Positions 1 to 6,799 of a stretch of DNA of 16,972 nucleotides are shown in pieces. Source of the DNA: an uncultured Zetaproteobacteria bacterium (GTDB taxonomy: Bacteria > Pseudomonadota > Zetaproteobacteria > Mariprofundales > Mariprofundaceae); assembly GCA_947311795.1 (NCBI GenBank), contig CAMZLX010000078.1, positions 1 through 16,972 on the forward strand, written 5' to 3'. The notes under the pieces were generated by a model. That model had not been told where the DNA came from. It saw only the letters and a list, made by a program, of their open reading frames with translations, and searched no databases. The position numbers were made by a program, and so were the translations under genes. Position 1 is the stretch's first letter; the number at the start of each line of letters is the position of its first letter.

Positions 1-153
1 CAGACAAAAAAACGAACCAAAAAAGCTGCCCTATATAGCTTCGTTATCCAAAATAATCAGCTAAAGCGGGCGCAAAATAAGAGCATTTTACTTTATCCCT
101 TCTTTAGCGGCTGATTTCGGCGAATCTATAACAGGGGAAGGAGTGTACTCATC
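1..153. other. Left-edge stretch without a recognised gene
   Basis: No complete gene is visible here. Two plus-strand frames are open from the window edge, one ending with TAA at 62-64 and one with TGA at 112-114. Either could be the last residues of a plus-strand gene that starts outside the window and converges on pgl, but neither short tail is recognisable. A weak inverted repeat (ctaaag at 61-66, ctttag at 102-107) has a 35-nt loop and no T-tract, so I do not call it a terminator. Confidence 0.3.
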
Positions 154-223
154 GTCATGCCGTACTTGATGCGGCATCCAGTTGGTTTGAACAGCATGGA
201 TTCCTCATCAAGCGCGGAATGAC
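154..223. repeat. Imperfect inverted repeat, dispersed-repeat type
   Basis: The 27-nt arms 154-180 and 197-223 are inverted copies that match at 22 of 27 positions and are separated by 16 nt. The outer ends read gtcatgccg and cggaatgac. As RNA this would fold into a long imperfect hairpin from either strand. The pattern resembles the intergenic palindromes of the type GTCATTCC...GGAATGAC that I recall from many bacterial genomes; family membership is inference. It lies about 165 nt past the pgl stop and could serve as a 3' stabiliser of the minus-strand transcript. Confidence 0.7.
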
Positions 224-239
224 AATTTGTTAAGGTGCT

Positions 240-286
240 TTATTCCCCTCTGGATGAGGGGTGGTACGAAGTGACGGGGTGTATGG
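240..286. repeat. Short GC-rich hairpin repeat motif
   Basis: The arms cccctc (245-250) and gagggg (256-261) form a perfect 6-bp stem with a 5-nt loop. It is followed by a tggtacgaagtgacggggtg segment (262-281). The composite looks like a short intergenic repeat I recall seeing in unrelated bacteria. There is no T-run after the stem on either strand, so intrinsic termination is not supported. Identity as a dispersed element needs other copies in the genome, which this window does not show. Confidence 0.5.
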
Positions 287-300
287 TTTTAAGTTTGTCT

Positions 301-391
301 TTCTTCGAGTCCTTCGTGGTTAAGGTTTCTCCCTGTTGGTCGAAATGGCAGTTATAAACTCTGCGTAACTTTGCGTACTTTGCGGTTCAAA
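301..391. repeat. Direct-repeat patch overlapping the pgl stop
   Basis: Two related motifs are visible. At 301-323 two similar units run in tandem (tcttcgagt, ccttcgtgg) followed by ttaa. At 359-386 there are three near-identical 9-mers: ctctgcgta, ctttgcgta and ctttgcggt. Read on the minus strand, the second motif begins exactly at the TGA of pgl and continues as tandem GCAAAG units. I recall similar CTTTGCGTCTTTGCG-like strings between genes in many genomes; that is recollection, not a search. Confidence 0.55.
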
Positions 392-1067
392 TATGCCAAG
401 CAGCCTTATCAACCACCCATACTGCATTTTCGATATGGGTAACGGGCAAATCAGCACCCTCGCCTATATCTTGAAGCACATCTTTTTTGGTTGCGCCTGT
501 TGCCAAAATAAAGCATTGTTTATGATTGTTCAAAGCTTTAAAACCCATGCTTACCCGCTCAGATGGGGGTTTGGGCGAATCAAATTCGGCAACTGCCAAA
601 TTGTCGCTATTTAAGGTGTCGTGATTGGGAAATAAGCTTGCCGTATGCCCATCTTCACCCATACCCAACATGACAAAATCAAAGGTTTTGATGGTGGCTA
701 TTTCTTTGGCATAAGCTTCGGCGGCGGCTTGTGTACCGTTCGTAAAATCAACGCTATGAATGTTCTCTTGCGGAATCGCCACATGGTCTAACAAGGCATG
801 GCGTGCCATGGTTTCATTTCTATCGGGATGACCAAGTTCAAGCGCACGCTCATCACCAAACCAGACATGCACTTTCGCCCAATCCATATCCGCATCACGC
901 AATAAGCGGTAGCACAATTCAGGTGTGCCGCCACCTGCCAATACCCAGTGAAACAGACCATCTACTTCAATCGCTTTGGCACAGGCTTGAATGACTTCAT
1001 CCGCTACAAAACGAGCGGCTTCTTCACCTGTGGCGAAGTGTTTTAATGCTTTTGCATCAAAAGCCAT
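387..1067 (-). CDS. pgl: 6-phosphogluconolactonase (DevB/Pgl type)
   Basis: Hydrolyses 6-phosphogluconolactone to 6-phosphogluconate in the cytoplasm, the second step of the oxidative pentose phosphate pathway. The 226-aa product has the family landmarks in order: GGGTP at 45-49 (phosphate binding), WFGDER at 69-74, and GMGEDGHTASLFP at 135-147, which includes the catalytic-loop histidine. Length is normal for the short bacterial family. The frame is open to 1121, but I choose the ATG at 1065-1067: it sits 1 nt after the gnd stop, whereas the longer form would lie inside gnd. The ribosome site (AAGAAA) is weak, so translational coupling to gnd is likely. The stop codon coincides with the edge of a repeat motif, so the extreme C-terminus may have been reshaped by it. 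Being next to zwf and gnd makes the assignment firm. Confidence 0.93.
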   Translation of the reverse strand: MAFDAKALKHFATGEEAARFVADEVIQACAKAIEVDGLFHWVLAGGGTPELCYRLLRDADMDWAKVHVWFGDERALELGHPDRNETMARHALLDHVAIPQENIHSVDFTNGTQAAAEAYAKEIATIKTFDFVMLGMGEDGHTASLFPNHDTLNSDNLAVAEFDSPKPPSERVSMGFKALNNHKQCFILATGATKKDVLQDIGEGADLPVTHIENAVWVVDKAAWHI

Positions 1068-1068
1068 G

Positions 1069-1986
1069 TTATTTCTTAGCAGGTTTGATGGTATGACCGC
1101 CGAAACCTGCGCGTTGCGCATTCACAATTTTACCCGCATACGCATCTTTTTGGCGGCTTCTAAAGCGCATTTGTAATGCCAAAGTCAACACAGGTGCAGG
1201 GATACCCAAATCAATGGATTCGTTGACAGTCCAACGCCCTTCACCCGAATCATCCATCCAATCGGACAATGAAGATAGCTCCACATCTTGGTCAAGTGCA
1301 TCACCTGTTAAATCCAATAACCACGAACTGACCACAGAACCATGCTGCCAAACCCTTGAAATCTGCGCCATATCCAAATCAAATTCATCTTTGGCTTTCA
1401 TGATGTCATAACCTTCAGCGAAAGCTTGCATCATGCCGTATTCAATGCCGTTATGAACCATTTTCACAAAATGACCTGAACCGATTGGTCCCATGTGACC
1501 CCAACCTTTACCATCATTGGATGCTAAAGTGGTTAAGGCTGGTGCAATCAAATCAATGGCAGGTTTTTCGCCGCCAATCATCAAGGAATAACCATTTTGC
1601 AAGCCCCAAACACCACCCGATGTGCCGCAATCGGCAAATAAGATGCCTTGTTTTGCAAGCTCTGCGCCACGGCGTTGCCCTTCTTTATAATTCGAGTTGC
1701 CACCATCAATAATCAGGTCACCAGCTTCAACGCCTGCTTCAAGAAGCTTGGCGATGGTATCATCCACATATTCATGCGGCACCATAATCCAAAGCACGCG
1801 GGGCGCAGGAAGTTTGGCAATCACATCTTTTAAATCACTGGCAGCTTGTACGCGTTCAAATTCATCGGCTAAAGCTTTACCTGGTGTTGCATCCACATCA
1901 AATGCCACCACATCATGGTCGCCCTGCATCAAGCGTTTGACCATATTGCCGCCCATGCGACCCAATCCAATCATAGCTAATTTCAT
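1069..1986 (-). CDS. gnd: 6-phosphogluconate dehydrogenase, decarboxylating, short type
   Basis: Oxidatively decarboxylates 6-phosphogluconate to ribulose 5-phosphate. At 305 aa it belongs to the short GndA/YqeC-like branch, not the ~470-aa form. The Rossmann loop GLGRMG is at 7-12, DGGNS at 94-98, GTSGGVWG at 121-128 and HFVKMVHNGIEYG at 172-184. That last segment carries the expected catalytic lysine K175 and glutamate E182. Strand 2 of the nucleotide fold ends AFDVD (28-32), with acidic residues where NADP enzymes usually have Arg or Ser. NAD preference is therefore likely, as known for the short family; this is inference. The ATG lies 2 nt after the zwf stop, and its ribosome site (GAAGGAG) is inside the last codons of zwf, indicating translational coupling. 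Confidence 0.93.
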   Translation of the reverse strand: MKLAMIGLGRMGGNMVKRLMQGDHDVVAFDVDATPGKALADEFERVQAASDLKDVIAKLPAPRVLWIMVPHEYVDDTIAKLLEAGVEAGDLIIDGGNSNYKEGQRRGAELAKQGILFADCGTSGGVWGLQNGYSLMIGGEKPAIDLIAPALTTLASNDGKGWGHMGPIGSGHFVKMVHNGIEYGMMQAFAEGYDIMKAKDEFDLDMAQISRVWQHGSVVSSWLLDLTGDALDQDVELSSLSDWMDDSGEGRWTVNESIDLGIPAPVLTLALQMRFRSRQKDAYAGKIVNAQRAGFGGHTIKPAKK

Positions 1987-1988
1987 TG

Positions 1989-3986
1989 TTAAACTCCTTC
2001 TGTGTTTGGTGTTTCTGCGGATTCAACCCAATCTTGGGCATCCACGATAATATCATAACGCTCGCGTGCGACTTTTTGCATACATACTGCAAAAATGGGA
2101 TTATCCATCATCACACGGCAAAAATCAGTTTTACTCATGGTGTATAATGCACAATAGGTTTTGGCATACATGTTGGTGTGCAGTTGTTCGCTGCTTAATA
2201 AACTTAACTCACCGAAAATATCACCTGAACGCAAGGTTTTAAGATGTTTACCTTTTTTGTCTTGCACTTCAACTTCACCCAAACGAATAATAAATAATTC
2301 ATGGGCTTGGCTTTGTGCATCAATGATTTGATCGCCTGCATTAAATACCGTTGATTTAAGCATGGACGAGAAAGCATTAATCATGGCATCGTCGCTATTT
2401 TCAAACATAGGAATATTGCGCAATGCCAGTTTGGATGAGCGGGTTGGCCAACGTCTATGACTTTGTGATAACAATTCAAAAGAAGCTTTGGGACCCCAAG
2501 AACCCACAGGATAGCTGGATAAATCATCTACTTTTTCTTTGCCCCACACATCAAGAATGGGTTGCACAATACGCCAAGAAGTCTCGACCAAGTCAGAGCG
2601 GGAAAACAAGGATGCATCCCCACGCATACAATCATAAAGCATGGTTTCATAACCCGTACCTGGTTGTGCCGTAAACGCTTCATCATATTCAAAACGCATA
2701 TTCACTTTACTTAAATTCATGGATGGGCCAGGGCGTTTGGCAAGAAAATGAAGCTCTATACCTTCTTTGGGCTGAATACGAAAAATAAGCTGATTGGCTT
2801 CAAGTTGTTCGGCGGCAGGTGTGCCTCTAAAGGTAAAGTCGGGTGCTTGTTTGAATTGCACTACGATTTCAGTCGATTTGCGGCTCATACCTTTACCTGA
2901 ACGCAAGTACACAGGCACACCATCCCAACGCCAGTTGTCAATCCGCAGGTTAATCGCAGCAAAAGTTTCGGTATTGGAGTCAGGAGCAACATGCGGCTCA
3001 TCACGGTATGCTTTAGCGGGTGAGCCGTCAGGGTTAAAACCTGTATCATATTGACCGCGCACCGCGTGCTCATGCACTTCATCATGTTTTAAAATACGCA
3101 CAGTATTGAGTAGCTTATGCTTTTCATTACGAATGGCTTCAGGCTCAAATGAGGTAGGTGGTTCCATGCACAAATATGCCATCATTTGGAACAAATGATT
3201 CTGAATCATATCGCGTACAACACCCGTCTTCTCATAATAATTGCCTCGCCATTCCACACCAACTTGTTCACTGGCAGTGATTTGAATATGGTCAATATGG
3301 GTGTGATTCCAAAGCGGTTCAAACATACCATTGGCAAAACGAAAGGCGACAAGGTTCTGCACGGCTTCTTTGCCTAAATAATGGTCAATACGATAAATTT
3401 GGCTTTCGTTCCAATAGGATAATAACGTTTTATTGAGTTGTTTCGCAGATGCGAGGTCGGTACCGAATGGTTTTTCAACAATGATACGCCGCCAACCTGA
3501 ATTTTCTTGGTTTAACTTCACAGACGCTAAACCTTGAGAAACCAAAGCGGCAATAGATGGCGGTGTTGCCATATAAAACAACACATTATCTTCCGTTTCA
3601 TGACGACCATTAAAAGCATTGAGAAACTGATCAAGGTTCTTAAACGTTTGAGGGTCATCAAACTTGCCTTGTAAGTAATGAACATTTGAACAAAATGATT
3701 CCCAACTTTCTTGATTGAAATCGTCCCTACGAGAGTGTTTATTAATATCAAGGCTCATTTTTTCACGGAATGACTCCGTGCTATAAGCATCTCGAGATAA
3801 CCCTAAAACGGCGAAGTTTTCAGGCAATAAGCCATCTGTGTATAAGTTGAACAGGGATGGAATCAATAGACGTTTCGTTAAATCTCCAGATGCACCAAAA
3901 ATCACAAACACACATGGGTCAGGTATTAAGTTGTCTCTATCCAATATGGGATGCTGAGAAGAAGCATTGCTTAATTTTTGGGTCAT
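1989..3986 (-). CDS. zwf: Glucose-6-phosphate dehydrogenase with C-terminal cyclic-nucleotide-binding-like domain
   Basis: The first ~510 residues are glucose-6-phosphate 1-dehydrogenase, which oxidises glucose 6-phosphate to 6-phosphogluconolactone with NAD(P)+. Landmarks are the nucleotide loop GASGDLTK (31-38), EKPFGTD (171-177), the active-site RIDHYLGKE (199-207) and the catalytic histidine in RDMIQNHLFQ (H264). The usual family length is about 490 aa; this protein has 665. The extra ~150 residues (about 520-648) read as a CRP/PKA-regulatory-type beta-roll: FNAGDQII, then LFIIRLGEVEV, then GDIFGELSLL. In that domain the cassette after FGELSLL continues SSEQLHTN, so the normal phosphate-contacting Arg is Leu602. 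Nucleotide binding is therefore doubtful. It is one uninterrupted frame. A GTG at 3993-3995 would add three residues; I prefer the ATG at 3984-3986, though the nearest GAG-type ribosome site is about 10 nt away. Confidence 0.93.
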   Translation of the reverse strand: MTQKLSNASSQHPILDRDNLIPDPCVFVIFGASGDLTKRLLIPSLFNLYTDGLLPENFAVLGLSRDAYSTESFREKMSLDINKHSRRDDFNQESWESFCSNVHYLQGKFDDPQTFKNLDQFLNAFNGRHETEDNVLFYMATPPSIAALVSQGLASVKLNQENSGWRRIIVEKPFGTDLASAKQLNKTLLSYWNESQIYRIDHYLGKEAVQNLVAFRFANGMFEPLWNHTHIDHIQITASEQVGVEWRGNYYEKTGVVRDMIQNHLFQMMAYLCMEPPTSFEPEAIRNEKHKLLNTVRILKHDEVHEHAVRGQYDTGFNPDGSPAKAYRDEPHVAPDSNTETFAAINLRIDNWRWDGVPVYLRSGKGMSRKSTEIVVQFKQAPDFTFRGTPAAEQLEANQLIFRIQPKEGIELHFLAKRPGPSMNLSKVNMRFEYDEAFTAQPGTGYETMLYDCMRGDASLFSRSDLVETSWRIVQPILDVWGKEKVDDLSSYPVGSWGPKASFELLSQSHRRWPTRSSKLALRNIPMFENSDDAMINAFSSMLKSTVFNAGDQIIDAQSQAHELFIIRLGEVEVQDKKGKHLKTLRSGDIFGELSLLSSEQLHTNMYAKTYCALYTMSKTDFCRVMMDNPIFAVCMQKVARERYDIIVDAQDWVESAETPNTEGV

Positions 3987-4110
3987 ATGTTTCACACTCG
4001 TCTTTTACAAATTACCTGCTGCTGCCACAGATTAACACCAAGGTATACCAAGTCACTGCAAATAAAAAAAACACTTTCGCAGAGCCTTTGAAGCTTCAAA
4101 TATCTAAAAC
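3987..4110 (-). promoter_or_regulatory. Intergenic gap upstream of zwf with two palindromes
   Basis: This 124-nt gap is the largest inside the ten-gene minus-strand block and is the likeliest place for a separate promoter of zwf-gnd-pgl. It holds a perfect 14-nt palindrome, tttgaagcttcaaa (4087-4100), just after the ppa stop, and a ggtatacc palindrome further towards zwf. Either could be an operator. There is no GC-rich hairpin followed by a T-run, so I do not see a terminator. No convincing -35/-10 pair stands out. The regulatory role is inference from position. Confidence 0.25.
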
Positions 4111-4638
4111 TTAACTTTTGTAAGCAGCAATCGAACTGGTGATTTCTGCTCGCGCAGCATCCGCACCTGCCCAACCAGTCACTTTCACCCATTTACCCGC
4201 TTCCAAATCTTTGTAGTGCTCAAAGAAATGTTTGATTTGGTCGAGCAAGAATTTGGGTAAATCTTCAGGGCCATTCACATCTTTATATACAGGTGTCAGC
4301 TTGGTAATCGGCACTGCCAACACTTTTGCATCTATACCCGCTTCATCTTCCATTTGTAGCATAGCCACAGGGCGACATGTAATCACAGAGCCTGGAACCA
4401 AAGCAAAATCAGATACAACCAACACATCCACTGGGTCGCCATCATCGGATAATGTGTTGGGTACAAAACCATAGTTGCATGGGTAATGCATGGCTGTGTG
4501 CATAAAACGGTCAACAAACACTGCACCTGAATCTTTATCCAACTCATATTTAATCGGGTCGGCATGTTGCGGCACTTCAATCACCACATTCACTTCTTCC
4601 GGCGCATTTTTTCCTGCTGGTATTTTACTGATGTCCAT
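4111..4638 (-). CDS. ppa: Inorganic pyrophosphatase (family I)
   Basis: Cytoplasmic Mg-dependent enzyme that hydrolyses pyrophosphate to two phosphates, pulling biosynthetic reactions forward. The 175-aa length matches the bacterial hexameric type. Every active-site residue I can place against the E. coli enzyme (shifted by one) is present: E21, K30, E32, R44, Y56, D66, D68, D71, D98, D103, K105, Y142 and K143. The signature DGDPVDV is at 66-72. The start is an ATG with a strong AGGAG ribosome site about 6 nt upstream. It lies 61 nt downstream of the helicase stop and 124 nt upstream of zwf. It could be a read-through member of the block or have its own promoter; no clear promoter is visible. 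Confidence 0.96.
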   Translation of the reverse strand: MDISKIPAGKNAPEEVNVVIEVPQHADPIKYELDKDSGAVFVDRFMHTAMHYPCNYGFVPNTLSDDGDPVDVLVVSDFALVPGSVITCRPVAMLQMEDEAGIDAKVLAVPITKLTPVYKDVNGPEDLPKFLLDQIKHFFEHYKDLEAGKWVKVTGWAGADAARAEITSSIAAYKS

Positions 4639-4699
4639 AACTTACTCCTAAACTGTTTGCCGCATTGTAAGAAGGCTTACGTATAATGAAAGCTTAGAT

Positions 4700-6799
4700 T
4701 TACAACACGCTTAGCGCAGCATATTTCAACATCAGCCGCTTCAAACCCACCGCATCAAATTCAATCGCCACACGCACAGCATCACCTTCACCTTCCAAAT
4801 CGACAATCAAACCATCGCCAAAGCTTGGATGATTCACATACACACCCACAGCAATGCCTTGGGCTGATGAAGCTTGCGCTTGTGTGAACATAGAGGGTTG
4901 CTTCACTGCCTCAGACTTGCTTAACACATCATCATCCAAATCCGCGATAAACCTGCTCGGCATGGGGTACGTCATATCGCCAAACATGCGTCGTAGTCGT
5001 GCAGACGTTAAATGCAAGATATTCTCAGCTCGCGTCACCCCCACATACAACAAGCGCCGCTCTTCTGCGATACCCACTTCGCCCTCATCCAAAGCGCGTT
5101 GGTGGGGCAACATCCCATCTTCCACCCCTGCCAAGACCACCGTATCAAACTCCAAACCCTTAGCGCGATGTAGGCTCATCAAGTTCACCGCATCTTCATC
5201 ATCATTATCTTCTTCACCGCTGACCATCAACGCTGCCCTATCCATAAACTCAATGGGTGTGATGCCTGATGCCAGAGAAAATTCAATATAGTTTTGTAGG
5301 GTTTTGATGTTTTCAATGCGCGATGCTGATTCAATTTCACCCAAAGCATTCAGGCTATCAAGATAACCGATGCTTTCTAGCAATCGCATCAGCCCTCTAT
5401 CGGGCAAATCTTCAATGTCTGCCTGCATGGTTTTGATGGTTTGCAACAAAGGCAGCAGCTTTTTCATCGGTGCAGGTAATGTGGTTGCTTGCAACATGGC
5501 ATCTACCCAGTCAGCAGCGCGTAACCCGCTGGAACTTAAAAGTGCTGCAATGGTTTCTTGACCCTTAGCACCAATGCCGCGCTTGGGTTTATTACAAATA
5601 CGCAACACATGCATACCATCCCCGCAACCATTGAGCAGCGCCCAAAAGGCAATGGCATCTTTGATTTCCATGCGTGCAAAAAAGCTTAAACCACCAATAA
5701 TCCGATAAGGAATATCTTCTTCGCGAAACACTTGCTCAATGGCAAGCGATTGACGATTGGAGCGATACAACACCGCCATTTTTGACCATGCTACTGTGGA
5801 ATAACGCTCATTAAATAAATTCGCCATATGCCTTGCTTCAGCATATTCATCCACACAAACATGAAACTCAGGTTTTAACCCAGCATCACGGGTTGCCCGC
5901 AAAGCTTTAAGATGCCTATCTTCATTGGTGACAATAATCGCATTGGCAAGTTTTAAAATCGCTTCTGTTGAGCGGTAATTTTCTTCTAGCCTGTGTACCT
6001 GCGCATTCTGCCACCCCTTCTCAAAATCAAGGATATGACGCACATCCGCACCACGCCAACCATAAATGGATTGGTCATCATCACCGACTACGGTGATATT
6101 TTGATGTTCCGCTGCCAACAAACATAACCACTCATGCTGTACTGGGTTGGTATCTTGGTATTCATCCACCAGAATATGGTCAAACCTTGTAAACATCGCC
6201 GTTGCCACACTTGGAAAATCGCGAAGCAAACGCACACAATTCAAAATCAAATCGGAAAAATCCATGCGCTCCAATTGTTTAAGTTCATCTTGGTAGGCGA
6301 TGTATAAATCTTTAAGGTCTAATCCGCTCCACGCCATAGATTCCGCTTGCTCTGGCAAATATCCCGCATTTTTTTGCTGTTCAATCCAACTGGCTAAAAA
6401 CGAAGGATGCAGCCTATCAGAGGGTATATTTCGAGATTTAAGAATGCGCTTCACCAGTGTTTTCTGGTCATCGCTGTCAATGACCTGAAAACTTTTCGGA
6501 TAACCCAAGACATCGGCATAACTTCTTAAAAAGCGCAGCGAAATTGAGTGGAACGTGCCCGAAATAACACCACCGCCACCATCACCAATCAATTCAGACA
6601 GTCGGCTTTGTAATTCTTTGGCAGCTTTGTTGGTAAAGGTTACAGCAAGGATGCGATGCGGTGCATAACCTTTATTGGCAATCAAATGACCAATGCGATG
6701 CACTACAGTTCGTGTTTTGCCAGAGCCTGCACCAGCAAGAATAAGTTGTGGGCCATCCTCTGCTTCAACAGCTGCCTGTTGTGCTGCGTTCAAACTCAA
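4700..6799 (-). CDS. uvrD: UvrD/PcrA-type ATP-dependent 3'-5' DNA helicase
   Basis: Superfamily 1A helicase that unwinds DNA during nucleotide excision and mismatch repair and clears protein roadblocks. The 699 residues carry the full motif set. The Q motif is LNAAQQAAV (3-11) and Walker A is AGAGSGKT (22-29). Motif Ia is TFTNKAA (54-60), motif II DEYQDT (212-217), and motif III includes VGDDDQSIYGWRG (238-250). Motif IV is LEENYRST (271-278), motif V MSLHRAKGLEFD (541-552) and motif VI LLYVGVTRA (583-591). The last ~45 residues (VYVNHPSFGDGLIVDLEG onward) match the Tudor-like C-terminal domain that contacts RNA polymerase in UvrD/PcrA. This supports UvrD/PcrA over Rep. The start is TTG, placed directly after the TAA of the CLC gene with no gap; an AAGAG about 7 nt upstream is a weak ribosome site. 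Confidence 0.93.
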   Translation of the reverse strand: MSLNAAQQAAVEAEDGPQLILAGAGSGKTRTVVHRIGHLIANKGYAPHRILAVTFTNKAAKELQSRLSELIGDGGGGVISGTFHSISLRFLRSYADVLGYPKSFQVIDSDDQKTLVKRILKSRNIPSDRLHPSFLASWIEQQKNAGYLPEQAESMAWSGLDLKDLYIAYQDELKQLERMDFSDLILNCVRLLRDFPSVATAMFTRFDHILVDEYQDTNPVQHEWLCLLAAEHQNITVVGDDDQSIYGWRGADVRHILDFEKGWQNAQVHRLEENYRSTEAILKLANAIIVTNEDRHLKALRATRDAGLKPEFHVCVDEYAEARHMANLFNERYSTVAWSKMAVLYRSNRQSLAIEQVFREEDIPYRIIGGLSFFARMEIKDAIAFWALLNGCGDGMHVLRICNKPKRGIGAKGQETIAALLSSSGLRAADWVDAMLQATTLPAPMKKLLPLLQTIKTMQADIEDLPDRGLMRLLESIGYLDSLNALGEIESASRIENIKTLQNYIEFSLASGITPIEFMDRAALMVSGEEDNDDEDAVNLMSLHRAKGLEFDTVVLAGVEDGMLPHQRALDEGEVGIAEERRLLYVGVTRAENILHLTSARLRRMFGDMTYPMPSRFIADLDDDVLSKSEAVKQPSMFTQAQASSAQGIAVGVYVNHPSFGDGLIVDLEGEGDAVRVAIEFDAVGLKRLMLKYAALSVL

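Noticed and set aside
154..261. Hairpins at 154-223 and 245-261 as intrinsic terminators for the ten-gene block
   Set aside because: Neither stem is followed by a T-run on the minus-strand reading, so factor-independent termination is not supported.
154..391. CRISPR array
   Set aside because: The repeats are of different types, differ in length, and lack regular spacers; no cas genes are present.
3984..3995. GTG at 3993-3995 as the zwf start
   Set aside because: It is possible but its ribosome site would be only about 1 nt away; the ATG at 3984-3986 is three codons later and preferred.
4854..5291. Plus-strand 145-codon open frame inside the helicase gene
   Set aside because: It is antisense to conserved helicase motifs, has no recognisable domain, and is explained by codon bias of the real gene.
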